Below are positions 39,125 to 48,075 of a stretch of DNA of 64,000 bases, in pieces. The translations under genes and the position numbers were made by a program. Origin of the DNA: Deltaproteobacteria bacterium UBA6106 (GTDB taxonomy: Bacteria > Desulfobacterota > Syntrophorhabdia > Syntrophorhabdales > Syntrophorhabdaceae); the NCBI GenBank assembly GCA_002428485.1, contig DIWM01000014.1:20166-84165 (forward strand), in the 5' to 3' direction. Numbering within the stretch: the stretch's first letter is position 1; the number at the start of each line of letters is the position of its first letter. The notes below the pieces were generated by a model that worked only from the letters and a program-made list of their open reading frames with translations, was not told the DNA's origin and ran no database searches.

Positions 39125-40230
39125 AGGTTCTATCCCGTATTCTGGTCCTGCTCATATTGACGGTCTTTGTCTGCACGGCATCGGCCAGCGGCGCCGATTG
39201 GAGGCAGGCAATCGGCGAGCGGGCATGGTCTTTCCCCCGGGACCACGGAAGCCATCCTGAGTACAGGACGGAATGGTGGTATTTCACGGGCAATCTTTCA
39301 GATAAAAGCGGCAACAGATACGGCTACCAGCTTACCTTCTTCAGGCACGGCATCGAGAAAATGCCAAAAGACCCCGGCAACCCGTGGTCTATACGCGATA
39401 TCTACCTTGCGCACTTTACCGTCACCGATGCGGCCGGAAAGAGATTCTGGTACAGCGAGCGGACATCGCGGATGGGACCCGGCCTTGCCTTTTCAGATAC
39501 AAAAGGCCTTAATGTGTGGCTCCTTAACTGGTCAGCGCGTATGATACAAAACGTTATCTACCTTTCGGCCCGTCAGAAAAATTTAGAGATCAACCTGGAA
39601 CTTGTGCCACAAAAACCGCCTGTTCTGCATGGTCAAAAGGGGCTAAGCAAAAAAGGTCCGGGAGAGGGACAATCCTCTTATTACTATTCCTTCACGGACC
39701 TGAGGACAACCGGCACCATCAGGACCCCCCTCTCAAAACAGCCAATCCATGTTAAGGGGATAAGCTGGTTTGACCAGGAATTCGGCTCCAACCAGCTTTC
39801 CACGGATCAGGCGGGCTGGGATTGGTTCAGCCTCCACCTCTCCGATGGCCGTGACCTGATGCTTTACTTTTTACGCAGAAAGGACGGGACAATGGAGCAG
39901 GCATCATCGGGGACGATCGTCGAAAAGAACGGCACAAGCCGCCATCTCAGGCTTTCTGATATCAGCGTCGATATACTCGGGAAATGGAAGAGCCCGAAAA
40001 GCAACGGGACATATCCGGCGCGGTGGCGTATTCGTGTCCCGTCGGCAAGGATCGATCTGACAATCTCGCCATACGTTCCCGACCAGGAACTAATTACCGA
40101 AGAATCATCGGGCATTACATACTGGGAAGGGGCCATAGGAGGCAGCGGCATATCGATGGAACGGAACGTAACCTGCGAAGGATATGTCGAACTTACAGGA
40201 TACGCCGGCAGCATCGGCGGCATCTTTTAA
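39004..40230 (+). CDS. AttH/CrtC-like lipocalin-fold protein, start uncertain
   Basis: The frame encodes up to 408 residues. The recognisable part begins after a signal-like segment (VLSRILVLLILTVFVCTASA, about residues 43-62) and carries the AttH/carotenoid-hydratase signature HPEYRTEWWYFTGNL, then WSIRDIYLAHFTVTD and a second lipocalin-like half with SWFDQEFGSNQL. AttH proteins are exported hydrolase- or hydratase-like proteins made with an FtsX-type ABC transporter, as here. No ATG lies in frame ahead of the signal segment: the only candidates are GTG 39004 or another alternative start, and residues 1-40 come from heptamer repeats. Function of AttH remains unproven. Confidence 0.82.
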   Translation: MNSKKQKDNPEEPLRRTPNALRRTDFSIITIYDIRYTIYEKVLSRILVLLILTVFVCTASASGADWRQAIGERAWSFPRDHGSHPEYRTEWWYFTGNLSDKSGNRYGYQLTFFRHGIEKMPKDPGNPWSIRDIYLAHFTVTDAAGKRFWYSERTSRMGPGLAFSDTKGLNVWLLNWSARMIQNVIYLSARQKNLEINLELVPQKPPVLHGQKGLSKKGPGEGQSSYYYSFTDLRTTGTIRTPLSKQPIHVKGISWFDQEFGSNQLSTDQAGWDWFSLHLSDGRDLMLYFLRRKDGTMEQASSGTIVEKNGTSRHLRLSDISVDILGKWKSPKSNGTYPARWRIRVPSARIDLTISPYVPDQELITEESSGITYWEGAIGGSGISMERNVTCEGYVELTGYAGSIGGIF

Positions 40231-40235
40231 GAATC

Positions 40236-40291
40236 TCGTGAAATGTGAAAAGTGAAATGTGAAAAGTTAAATACCTTTTACATTTAACATC
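40236..40291. repeat. GTGAAAT heptamer inverted repeat
   Basis: GTGAAAT, GTGAAAA, GTGAAAT, GTGAAAA words (40239-40267) face TTTTACATTTAACAT words. It follows the AttH-like stop directly. Confidence 0.65.
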
Positions 40292-40361
40292 TTTCTTTTT
40301 ACAATATCAACAGGTAACCGATATCTATGATGGTGTGATCCAAGCCAAAGGGGGTTATTAT

Positions 40362-40832
40362 ATGATGATCGTTATTCCAGGATTGACCGCCGGCATACTG
40401 GCAGGTGTTCTAATGGGCCTGGCCTCTGAAGCCTGTTACAGGATTCGGCTATTCAAGTCCAGCCTCATACTCGTTGATGGTGAGTTTCTCTTCCGGACCC
40501 TGAACATGAAACCGAATAATCGAACCCGCTACATTGTGGGTAGCGTGATCCATCTTGTAACAAGCGGCGTCTTCGGGGGCATCTATACTGCTGCAATGCA
40601 TCTGCTCGCGCTCACACCCCTCTCGGCGCTTCTCATATCAACCTATTTCTTCGTACTGTGGCTATCGATGCTCTTCATGGCCCTCCCGATAGCGGGGCAA
40701 GGATTGCTGGGAAAAAAGGCCGGTACCGCCACATGGTTCGAACAGCTCATCCTCCACATCATCTTCGGCGCAGGATACTACGCCGCACTAGCGACATGTA
40801 TCCGTTTTGGACATTTGATATTTGAATTTTGA
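40362..40832 (+). CDS. Integral membrane protein, unrecognised
   Basis: The 156-residue protein has four hydrophobic segments (about 4-24, 56-78, 86-108 and 128-148), with LASEACYRIRLFKSS after the first. The start at 40362 follows AAAGGGGG and was preferred to an upstream GTG. I do not recognise a family; size and topology suggest a small inner-membrane protein. It is convergent with the MutY-like gene. Confidence 0.7.
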   Translation: MMIVIPGLTAGILAGVLMGLASEACYRIRLFKSSLILVDGEFLFRTLNMKPNNRTRYIVGSVIHLVTSGVFGGIYTAAMHLLALTPLSALLISTYFFVLWLSMLFMALPIAGQGLLGKKAGTATWFEQLILHIIFGAGYYAALATCIRFGHLIFEF

Positions 40833-40862
40833 TATTGTTTAGGATTTTGGTATTGTTTCCAT
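40802..40862. repeat. TTTGATA heptamer words
   Basis: Words TTTGGACATTTGATATTTG and a second GTTTAGGATTTTGGTATTG stretch repeat at about 7 bp. They overlap the end of the membrane-protein gene by some 30 bases and resemble tracts near 7500 and 47930. Confidence 0.5.
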
Positions 40863-40872
40863 TGTTTAAACC

Positions 40873-41688
40873 TCATGGTATATAATAGCCGCGCCCACCC
40901 TCCTTTACAAACCCTTCTCTTTGCATCCGCTCAAGGATCCGGCCAACCCTCTCCGGCCCTTCTTGTAATGCCCCTGCTATCTCTCCTGTAGAAAGCGGCT
41001 TCCCGGCAAGCAACATCCGGAGTGCCTCTCCGCGGATCTTCCTGTCGGAGTTCTCAAAGGAAGCTTGCTTTTTATAATGCGCGCTTTTCCTGTTCGGATT
41101 CGGCACCTTCTTTTTCAGCATGGCCCCGTAATCCATGAGCGCGTAGTACCATTCACGCGGATTCGTTTTATCAAGGGTTGCTTCAACGAGGCGGAGTACG
41201 TCCCTGTCGTGCACGTCTTTGCTGTCCTTGAAGAAGAAATGGATGAAAACCCTCCTGATGTTCGTCTCTGCAAACACAGAGGGAAGGTTAAACGCGAAGG
41301 CGGCGAGCGAGCCTGCGGTCGCATTCCCGATGCCGGGAAGTGTCGCAAGTTTATCAACGTCCTTTGGCAACACTCCACCGTGCTCGGCGACGACCGTTTT
41401 TGCCAGTTTCATAAGCGCTATTGCACGCCTGTTGTAGCCAAGCCCGGACCACGCGCGCAGGACTACATTCAGCTTTGCCCTCGCCAGGGTGGGAAAATCC
41501 GGAAAGGTGGCAATAAACTCCTGGTACTTTCCGCTTACCCTCTCTACCTGGGTCTGCTGAAGCATTACTTCAGAAATAAGAATGTGAAACGGGTTATGCG
41601 TATCCCGCCAGGGGAAGCTGCGCCTGTTCTTTTTATAGTAATCGTAAATTTCTTGCCGAAATGACAGTATTTTTTCAGGGGATGGCAT
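40873..41688 (-). CDS. MutY-like DNA glycosylase without iron-sulfur cluster
   Basis: The 271-residue protein has the HhH-GPD fold of MutY: SEVMLQQTQV with Glu40 at the place of the adenine-extruding Glu, and the helix-hairpin-helix LPGIGNATAGSLAAFA (117-132). The usual catalytic Asp (DGNVKRV in MutY) is Glu141 in AETNIRRV. The C-terminal four-cysteine [4Fe-4S] loop is absent; MLKKKVPNPNRKSAHYKKQ takes its place. A final winged-helix-like segment (about 205-270) replaces the NUDIX-like domain. Cluster-less MutY proteins are known. This form, with Glu and NPNRKSAHY, resembles proteins I recall from CPR bacteria, so transfer is possible. Overlaps nothing; it follows a small gene by 15 bases. 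Confidence 0.82.
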   Translation of the reverse strand: MPSPEKILSFRQEIYDYYKKNRRSFPWRDTHNPFHILISEVMLQQTQVERVSGKYQEFIATFPDFPTLARAKLNVVLRAWSGLGYNRRAIALMKLAKTVVAEHGGVLPKDVDKLATLPGIGNATAGSLAAFAFNLPSVFAETNIRRVFIHFFFKDSKDVHDRDVLRLVEATLDKTNPREWYYALMDYGAMLKKKVPNPNRKSAHYKKQASFENSDRKIRGEALRMLLAGKPLSTGEIAGALQEGPERVGRILERMQREGFVKEGGRGYYIP

Positions 41689-41703
41689 CAGGCAGCAGCA
41701 GGT

Positions 41704-41883
41704 CTATCCCTTCTTTCTATTCTCAGGATACTCCCTGATCTCCTCAGAACTCACCTCAGGGAGTTCACGCAGGTACTCGCAGAGGCACATCTTCTGATAT
41801 CCTTCCTTTTCAGGGTCGTAAACGACGAACGTCTCTTCTATCACCTTATCGTCCGGACATTCTTTCTTTTCAGCCATAGACAT
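41704..41883 (-). CDS. Small acidic protein, unrecognised
   Basis: The 59-residue product (MSMAEKKECPDDKV to the end ENRKKG) is acidic, with Cys residues in ECPDD and MCLCEYL. The start is ATG 41883 or 41877; a longer frame runs upstream into heptamer repeats and is rejected. It precedes the MutY-like gene by 15 bases on the same strand and is likely co-transcribed. No family assigned. Confidence 0.55.
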   Translation of the reverse strand: MSMAEKKECPDDKVIEETFVVYDPEKEGYQKMCLCEYLRELPEVSSEEIREYPENRKKG

Positions 41884-41897
41884 TATAATACACCGAT

Positions 41898-41965
41898 ATC
41901 GTGAAAGGTGAAAAGTTTTTTCTTGAATTTCGATATACGACATACAAACTACGATATACGGTCTA
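41898..41965. repeat. GTGAAAG and CGATATA heptamer tract
   Basis: GTGAAAGGTGAAAAG at 41901 followed by CGATATACGACATACAAACT words to 41961. It separates uppP from the small acidic gene. Confidence 0.6.
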
Positions 41966-42002
41966 TAATGAGCTACCAGTTGGAGCCCCTGTTACTCAAC
42001 TT

Positions 42003-42788
42003 CTAAAACGAGTAAAGCAGGATCAGAATGGCTACGCCGATCCGGTAATAGGCGAAAAGGTCGAGCGAATGTTTTTGAAGATAGGCAATAAGAAATTTCA
42101 GGCTCAGGATCCCGAAAACGAACGCGGAAATGGCGCCATAGATATATATGTCCATGCCGCTCGCGTGTATATCAAGGTGTTTCATCTCATACAAAGAAGT
42201 GCCAAGTATGATTGGTATCGCCAGGAGAAAGGAAAAATCAACGGCCTCCGACCTCTTGAGGCCCACGAGCAGCGCTATGGTAATCGTTATTCCGCTCCTC
42301 GACGTGCCCGGTATGAGGGCCAGCGCCTGCGCAATACCTATTGCGATGGCAATGGGGTACGAAATGCTGCTTCTGCTCACATGCAGCCTCTCTGTGGTGA
42401 TCATCAGGATCGACACTAAGGCAAGCATGAAGGCGGCAACAAAGGGTGTTCTTAAGGAGTGTTCAATGAGATCCTTGCCGAGAAGTCCCGCAATGCCGGC
42501 AGGAATGGTGGCAACAACGATCTTGAATAGCAATGCATCCTGAAAAGCCCCCTTTCTGAGGTCAATAAAGCCTTCAACAATAACGGTGACGAACTTTTTG
42601 CCATAGATAACGAAAATCGCCAGAAGCGTGCCGAAATGCAGCATCACGTCGTAGGTGAGCTTATTAATATTCCCGTCATCGATGTTAAAAAACCATGGGA
42701 TCACAATGAGATGTGCAGAACTGCTGATGGGTAAAAATTCGGTGATACCCTGTACTGCGCCCATGATGACACTTTGGAGCGCATTCAC
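42003..42788 (-). CDS. uppP: Undecaprenyl-diphosphatase
   Basis: The 261-residue polytopic membrane protein has both UppP/BacA signatures: GITEFLPISSSAHL (about 15-28) and IPGTSRSGITI (about 160-170). It recycles undecaprenyl phosphate for cell-wall synthesis by dephosphorylating the diphosphate. It is the last gene of a four-gene minus-strand operon and overlaps the TonB-like gene by 4 bases (ATGA). Confidence 0.95.
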   Translation of the reverse strand: MNALQSVIMGAVQGITEFLPISSSAHLIVIPWFFNIDDGNINKLTYDVMLHFGTLLAIFVIYGKKFVTVIVEGFIDLRKGAFQDALLFKIVVATIPAGIAGLLGKDLIEHSLRTPFVAAFMLALVSILMITTERLHVSRSSISYPIAIAIGIAQALALIPGTSRSGITITIALLVGLKRSEAVDFSFLLAIPIILGTSLYEMKHLDIHASGMDIYIYGAISAFVFGILSLKFLIAYLQKHSLDLFAYYRIGVAILILLYSF

Positions 42789-43567
42789 GAAAAGTCCCCG
42801 GGCAGAAACCTGAAACCGAGCTCAATAGAATCGGTATTAAGCGATGCCGGTATGGGCGGCAGCGGGTCAACGGCCCTTAAAACCCTCAGGATCGATTCGT
42901 CATAAATCCTGTTGCCGGATCTCTTTTCCACATTAATGTCCACGATCCTTCCGTCTTTTCGTATCTTGATGATCACAATCGTCTCGAGGTCCTTCTTGTA
43001 CGTCATGCCAGGGACACCCCAGGCGCTTTTTACCTTATCCCAGATATCAAGGATATACTTCTGCGTCGCCGGATCGAGCGGTTTACCTCCGCCCTCAGAC
43101 CCGAACGGCAGTCCCGGGGCGCCTGCTCCTGCCCCTGCTCCTCCCTTACCCCCTGTACCGGCAGTCTTTGTCTTCGATACATCGAGGTAATCCGCCCTCT
43201 TTTTCATATCACGGATCCTCTCTTCGAGGCGGCTCAGTTCTTCTTTCGTGGTCTTTTCCTTTGCGGCGACCTTCTTTTTTGATAACGAAACCTCTTCTTT
43301 TGCAGGTTTTTTTACAGGGGCGGGCCTTTTAACACGTGCCGGAGCTGCGGGGGCGGGCTTTGCTTCGGGCAGGCTCTTTTCAGCTTTTGCTGCCCCCGTT
43401 GAACCTCCACCGCCGCCAAGCTGGCCAACAAGGTTCACAGAATATGACGAGAGGGCATCAAACCTCTTTGACGATTTTTTAAAGGGTATGCTAAAGGCAG
43501 CGAGAATAAGGATGTGGATCGCACAAGAGATGATGAGCATTTTGTACCAGGCTTCTTCGCGCATCAT
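42785..43567 (-). CDS. TonB/TolA-like energy-transducing protein
   Basis: The 260-residue protein has one N-terminal membrane anchor (about 10-28), a Lys/Ala/Pro-rich periplasmic linker with a Gly-rich GAGAGAGA patch, a short coiled-coil stretch (LSRLEERIRDMKKRADYL) and a C-terminal TonB-type fold (LETIVIIKIRKDGRIVD and DESILRVLRAVDPLPP). It couples the ExbBD/TolQR motor encoded just upstream to the outer membrane. TonB and TolA are hard to separate here; the C-terminal domain favours TonB. Overlaps both neighbours by 4 bases. Confidence 0.88.
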   Translation of the reverse strand: MMREEAWYKMLIISCAIHILILAAFSIPFKKSSKRFDALSSYSVNLVGQLGGGGGSTGAAKAEKSLPEAKPAPAAPARVKRPAPVKKPAKEEVSLSKKKVAAKEKTTKEELSRLEERIRDMKKRADYLDVSKTKTAGTGGKGGAGAGAGAPGLPFGSEGGGKPLDPATQKYILDIWDKVKSAWGVPGMTYKKDLETIVIIKIRKDGRIVDINVEKRSGNRIYDESILRVLRAVDPLPPIPASLNTDSIELGFRFLPGDFS

Positions 43568-43968
43568 TCCTCGAGGGGTTTGGTCACAATATTTATCTTC
43601 TCGATCCCTGCTTCACGTATGACCCCCATACACCTTACGACAAATCCGTATGGAACGTCCTTGTCAGCCCTGAGAAAGAGCTCTTTGTTGCTTTTGTTGG
43701 CAAACAGGAGCTCGATCGCGGGCTTGAGCTCCTTCATGCCGAGCTTCTTCTCATTCAATATAAGCCGCTGTTCCTTTGTGATATTCAATATCTGGGGTTC
43801 GTCTTTGGTTGGCAGGGGCTTTGCCGTGACGTTTGGTATGTCGATGTTCATTCCGTGCTGCATCATGGGAGCCGTGATCATAAAGATGATGAGAAGAACG
43901 AGGACAACATCAACAAGGGGTATGACGTTTATCTCTGACAGGGGTCCCTTTTCTTGCGATAATTTCAT
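43564..43968 (-). CDS. ExbD/TolR-family protein
   Basis: The 134-residue protein has one N-terminal membrane segment (PLVDVVLVLLIIFMI) with the Asp in the helix that carries protons in TolR/ExbD, then a periplasmic domain. It forms the proton channel of the motor with the TolQ/ExbB protein. Its start overlaps the end of that gene by 4 bases. Confidence 0.94.
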   Translation of the reverse strand: MKLSQEKGPLSEINVIPLVDVVLVLLIIFMITAPMMQHGMNIDIPNVTAKPLPTKDEPQILNITKEQRLILNEKKLGMKELKPAIELLFANKSNKELFLRADKDVPYGFVVRCMGVIREAGIEKINIVTKPLEE

Positions 43969-44642
43969 TTTCCGATGAGGTTGATCAGATACAGGGATGC
44001 ATTCTCCATCCTCGACATGATCCTTTTGAGCCTGCCTGAAAAATAATTATATGCAAGAACTGCGGGGATGGCCGCCGCAAGACCCATCGCAGTGGCAATG
44101 AGCGCTTCGCTTATGCCGGGAGCTACAACGGCAAGGCTCGTCGTTCCCCTGACGCCAATCTCCCGGAAAGAGTCCATGATCCCCCAGACCGTGCCGAAGA
44201 GGCCGATAAAGGGTGAGGCATTAGCGGTCGTCGCAAGGAACGAGAGCCTTCGTTCAAGCCTTGTCGATTCCTCGGAGATCGTGATTCTCATTGCATTCTC
44301 GATAATTGGAATTGTTTCTGGTTTTATATCCGGGTTGTTCTCTTTTTGTCTCTTGGTGATCTCCTTGTAACACGCCAGTATGAGTCTGTAAAAAGAGTTG
44401 TCCGGGCTTTCCCTGTATATGGTTATGAGCTTTTTAAAGGAATCAGCCTCCCGTGCAGCATGAAAAAAACGTTCCCCTTCCTTTTCCGTCCTCCCGTACT
44501 GACGAAACTTTACGAACATGATTGTCCAGGAAATTATTGAAAAGATTAAGAGAATCAGCATTACGGCCTTCGCTACAGGGCCCGCTGAATAGATCAGGCT
44601 GAAGAGTCCGCCGGAGTAAGAATTGAGACTGGATAAACCCAT
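43965..44642 (-). CDS. ExbB/TolQ-family protein
   Basis: The 225-residue protein has three membrane helices (about 15-40, 130-150 and 170-195) and the MotA/TolQ/ExbB family pattern GLFGTVWGIMDSF and PGISEALIATAMGLAAAIPAV. It is the first gene of the ExbB-ExbD-TonB-UppP operon. Whether the system powers uptake (ExbB) or envelope maintenance (TolQ) is not decided by sequence; no TolB or Pal gene is adjacent. Confidence 0.94.
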   Translation of the reverse strand: MGLSSLNSYSGGLFSLIYSAGPVAKAVMLILLIFSIISWTIMFVKFRQYGRTEKEGERFFHAAREADSFKKLITIYRESPDNSFYRLILACYKEITKRQKENNPDIKPETIPIIENAMRITISEESTRLERRLSFLATTANASPFIGLFGTVWGIMDSFREIGVRGTTSLAVVAPGISEALIATAMGLAAAIPAVLAYNYFSGRLKRIMSRMENASLYLINLIGK

Positions 44643-44689
44643 TTCGCAAACATCTTACAACAAAAGGCTACCCTTGTAAAGAAAAACAC

Positions 44690-44727
44690 CTGCCAAAAGA
44701 AAACCCCCTGGGTGGGTTCCCAGGGGG
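44690..44727 (-). terminator. Terminator after hemW
   Basis: On the minus strand CCCCCTGGG, loop AACCCA, CCCAGGGGG, then TTTTCTTTT. It lies about 230 bases past the hemW stop, so the transcript has a long 3' tail. The rest of 44728-44959 is AT-rich with nothing I can assign. Confidence 0.75.
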
Positions 44728-44959
44728 AAGGGGGGTTATTATGAGAAGCTATGGAGGTGGTTTTGCTGTTTCAGCCACTTTGTGAAGAAATGTACTTGAT
44801 GACCTTTCCTGAAAAAGCGTCTTCAACACAAAGCGGAGGCATGTTTCAAAAACCCACAATTATCAAATGCTTCTGAATAGCTATTTTGTGAATTATTTAA
44901 CATGTCTGATATAATAATAGAGCATAATGGTTTTTTTGTCAATAGTTTATTTAAAGATT

Positions 44960-46084
44960 TTAACTGAAAAACATAATTGGCAGTCGGTCCGCTATCAGAT
45001 AGCCACCAAGGGTCGGCAATACCCTTTTCCCTTCAATCCTCACAACCCCGGAGGACGTAAGCCGCGCCAACGCCTCCCTACCGTATGATTGTCCAACAAT
45101 ATCATCTATATCCACGCCATCTTCCGTCCTGAATCCGAGCAGGAGCTTTTCAAGCCTTATCTCATCGGAGGAAAGCTCCTCCCGCCCTGCCACCGGGCGT
45201 CTGCCTTCCCGGAGGAGACGGCAGTAGTCCTCTGCAGACCTGGAGTTCCACCAGCGCACATTATCCCTGAAGGAATGCGCTGCTGGGCCAAGACCGAGGT
45301 ATGGCACGCGTTGCCAGTATTTCATGTTGTGCTGCGCACAATACCCTTTCCCCCTTGCAAAATTCGAGATCTCGTAGTGAATAAAGCCGCGATCTCTCAA
45401 AAAATGCGAGGTATGGGTAAAAAACCGTCTCTCCTGTTCTTCGGTGATCTTGTGGAGTGTGCCCTCCGATACCATCCTGCCGAAAGGCGTTCCCTCTGAC
45501 AGGGTAAGCTGGTAGCAGGACAGGTGGACGGGTTCCCACGCAAGCACCCTGTTGAGGGTGTCGGACCAGCTTTTCCTGGTCTGACCGTAGAAGCCGTACA
45601 TGAGATCAATACCAAAATTATGGAAGCCTGAAGACTTTATGATCTCGATTGCCCTCTCCGCTGCAACCGCCGTGTGCCTTCGCTGTAAAAAACGCAGTTC
45701 CTCCTCCTGTAACGACTGGACTCCTAAGCTCAGACGGTTGATGCCAAGCGCCTTATAACAGGCAAGCAGGGATGGGGTGACATCGTCGGGGTTCATCTCG
45801 ATAGTTACCTCTGCATCCGGGACAAAAGAAAAGCCATCCCGGAGGATTCCAATCAACCGCTCAAACCCATGCTCATCAAGAAGCGACGGCGTCCCCCCGC
45901 CAAGATAGAGGGTATCAAAGACTGAAAACCCTTCCTTATTATATATAAGAACCTCCTGCTGAACCCCGTCGAGCCAGGATTCGATGAGGGAGTCATCCGT
46001 AATGGAATAAAAGTCACAATAAGGGCACTTTGTCTTGCAAAATGGTACATGGATATAGAGCCCCGGCAGGTCTTTGTTATTCAT
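44960..46084 (-). CDS. hemW: HemW-like radical SAM protein
   Basis: The 374-residue protein has Cys16, Cys20 and Cys23 in PFCKTKCPYCDFYS, the radical-SAM triad with the extra Cys/Phe of the HemN/HemW group, LYLGGGTPSLL and a C-terminal HemN domain. HemW is a heme chaperone; it lacks the HemN N-terminal extension. Its start overlaps the lepA end by 8 bases. Confidence 0.93.
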   Translation of the reverse strand: MNNKDLPGLYIHVPFCKTKCPYCDFYSITDDSLIESWLDGVQQEVLIYNKEGFSVFDTLYLGGGTPSLLDEHGFERLIGILRDGFSFVPDAEVTIEMNPDDVTPSLLACYKALGINRLSLGVQSLQEEELRFLQRRHTAVAAERAIEIIKSSGFHNFGIDLMYGFYGQTRKSWSDTLNRVLAWEPVHLSCYQLTLSEGTPFGRMVSEGTLHKITEEQERRFFTHTSHFLRDRGFIHYEISNFARGKGYCAQHNMKYWQRVPYLGLGPAAHSFRDNVRWWNSRSAEDYCRLLREGRRPVAGREELSSDEIRLEKLLLGFRTEDGVDIDDIVGQSYGREALARLTSSGVVRIEGKRVLPTLGGYLIADRLPIMFFS

Positions 46085-47873
46085 TGTCGGTTTTCAATGC
46101 GGCCATGAAGGCGCTCTGGGGTATCTCCACGTTGCCGACCATGCGCATGCGCTTCTTGCCTTTTTTTTGTTTCTCCAAAAGCTTTCTCTTTCTCGTGATG
46201 TCGCCGCCGTAGCACTTGGCTGTCACATCCTTCCTGAATGCCGAAACCGTCGAGCGGGCTATAATCTTGCCACCGATTGCGCCCTGTATGGCGATCTTGA
46301 ACTGTTGTTTCGGTATCTCTTCTTTCAGCCTCTCGCATATGGTAACCGCCCGGTCCCGGGCACGTTCTTTATGGACAAGGATCGAGAGTGCGTCGACCTT
46401 TTCGCCGTTCACAAGGATATCAAGTCTGACAAGGTCACTTTCCCGGTAATCGATGACCTCGTAATCAAAGGAGCCATACCCCTGGGTTATACTTTTCAGC
46501 TTGTCGTAAAAATCGAAGATTATCTCCGCGAGGGGCATATCAAAAGTCACCTCTACCCTGCCGGGTGTAGGGTAATTCAGATGGGAATTGACACCGCGCC
46601 TGTCCATGCAGAGCTTCATGACGGCACCCACAAAACGTTCAGGCACAAGGATGTCCGCCCTGATAAAGGGCTCTTCAGAAGCCTTGATCTTCCCGGGGTC
46701 CGGGTAATAAAGCGGGTTATCAACAATAACAACCTCGCCGTTGGTCAGGATAAAACGGTACTGGACGCTCGGCGCCGTCATGATGATCGACTGGTCAAAC
46801 TCGCGCTCGAGGCGTTCCTGCACGATCTCAAGGTGGAGCAGGCCCAGGAAGCCGCACCTGAAGCCCTGCCCCAGCGCTGCCGAGGAATCCTTCTGATAGA
46901 TCAGCGACGCGTCGTTCAGCTTGTATTTCTCGAGCGCTTCAAGGAGGGACTGGTAGTCGTCGGAGGCGATGGGGTATATTGACGAGAAGACAACAGGCTT
47001 GACCTCCTTAAAGCCTGGCAGCGGGGCGTGCACCGGATCTATGTCGAGGGTGATCGTGTCGCCTATCCTTGTATCGCTTACCGTCTTGATGCCCGCGATG
47101 ATATAGCCGACCATGCCGGCAGCGAGCTCCTTTCTTTGCTCCCGTGCAAGGTGGAAGATGCCGACCTCCTCAACCTTGTACGTCATACCGTTCGACATTA
47201 GCCGGATCATGTCGCCTGGCCGTACGGCGCCGTCAAAGACCCTGCAGCTTACAATGGTCCCCCTGAAGGAATCGTAGTGGGCGTCAAAGATGAGCGCCGA
47301 GAAAGGCTTTCCAGGATCACCCGCAGGAGGAGGTATCTTGTCAATAATTGCCCCGAAGATATCCTCGATCCCGGTCCCTTCCTTCGCCGAGCAAAGAATG
47401 GCGGAATCAGGGTCAAGCCCAAGCTCGTGGTCAATCTCGAGTTTTACCCTTTCAACATCGGCAACCGGGAGGTCTATCTTGTTGATCACGGGGATAATGA
47501 CAAGATTATGTTCCATCGCAGCATAAAGGTTCGCAAGGGTTTGTGCCTCGACGCCCTGCGACGCGTCCACCAGGAGGAGCACCCCCTCGCAGGAGGCAAG
47601 CGCCCGCGACACCTCGTAAGAGAAATCCACATGCCCAGGGGTATCGATGAGGTTCAGTTCAAATTCCCTGCCGTCATTATCCATATAGGGCAGATCGATG
47701 GTCTGGCTCTTGATCGTGATCCCCCGCTCACGCTCGATGTCCATCGTGTCGAGTATCTGGTCGCGGAACTGCCGTTCATCGACAAGGTTCGTGTACTGGA
47801 TCAGGCGATCGGCAAGCGTCGACTTGCCGTGGTCTATGTGTGCGATGATGCTGAAATTCCTGATATGCTTCAT
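46077..47873 (-). CDS. lepA: Elongation factor 4 (LepA)
   Basis: The 598-residue GTPase has G1 HIDHGKSTLADR (about 12-23), G3 DTPGHVDF, G4 NKIDLP, EF-G-like domains and the LepA-specific C-terminal domain with GYGSFDYE. It back-translocates stalled ribosomes or aids ribosome biogenesis. It starts at an ATG; the upstream 200 bp contain heptamer repeats. It is the first gene of the lepA-hemW pair. Confidence 0.97.
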   Translation of the reverse strand: MKHIRNFSIIAHIDHGKSTLADRLIQYTNLVDERQFRDQILDTMDIERERGITIKSQTIDLPYMDNDGREFELNLIDTPGHVDFSYEVSRALASCEGVLLLVDASQGVEAQTLANLYAAMEHNLVIIPVINKIDLPVADVERVKLEIDHELGLDPDSAILCSAKEGTGIEDIFGAIIDKIPPPAGDPGKPFSALIFDAHYDSFRGTIVSCRVFDGAVRPGDMIRLMSNGMTYKVEEVGIFHLAREQRKELAAGMVGYIIAGIKTVSDTRIGDTITLDIDPVHAPLPGFKEVKPVVFSSIYPIASDDYQSLLEALEKYKLNDASLIYQKDSSAALGQGFRCGFLGLLHLEIVQERLEREFDQSIIMTAPSVQYRFILTNGEVVIVDNPLYYPDPGKIKASEEPFIRADILVPERFVGAVMKLCMDRRGVNSHLNYPTPGRVEVTFDMPLAEIIFDFYDKLKSITQGYGSFDYEVIDYRESDLVRLDILVNGEKVDALSILVHKERARDRAVTICERLKEEIPKQQFKIAIQGAIGGKIIARSTVSAFRKDVTAKCYGGDITRKRKLLEKQKKGKKRMRMVGNVEIPQSAFMAALKTDNE

Positions 47874-47911
47874 AGATTGTCGGTGGCTTCCTTTTGTGAG
47901 TTAAGATCAGC

Positions 47912-48066
47912 TTTGAAATCCTAATTTCTAATATCTAAATTCGAAACAATATCTAAATTCAAATACCAAATGTTCGAGACAAAAACCTTAAGGCACGTTT
48001 TGATATTTGGACATTGGAACATTTGTGCTTGTTTAGGATTTAGATATTCGGATTTAGGATTTCCAA
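47912..48066. repeat. TCTAAAT / TCAAATA heptamer inverted tract
   Basis: TCTAAATTCGAAACAATATC words at 47930-47965 and inverted GATATTTGGACATTGG words to about 48065 can pair. They fill the 200-bp gap upstream of lepA. Confidence 0.65.
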
Positions 48067-48075
48067 TAAGCCGCC

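Noticed and set aside
46074..46982. Plus-strand open frame opposite lepA
   Set aside because: Antisense shadow of lepA.
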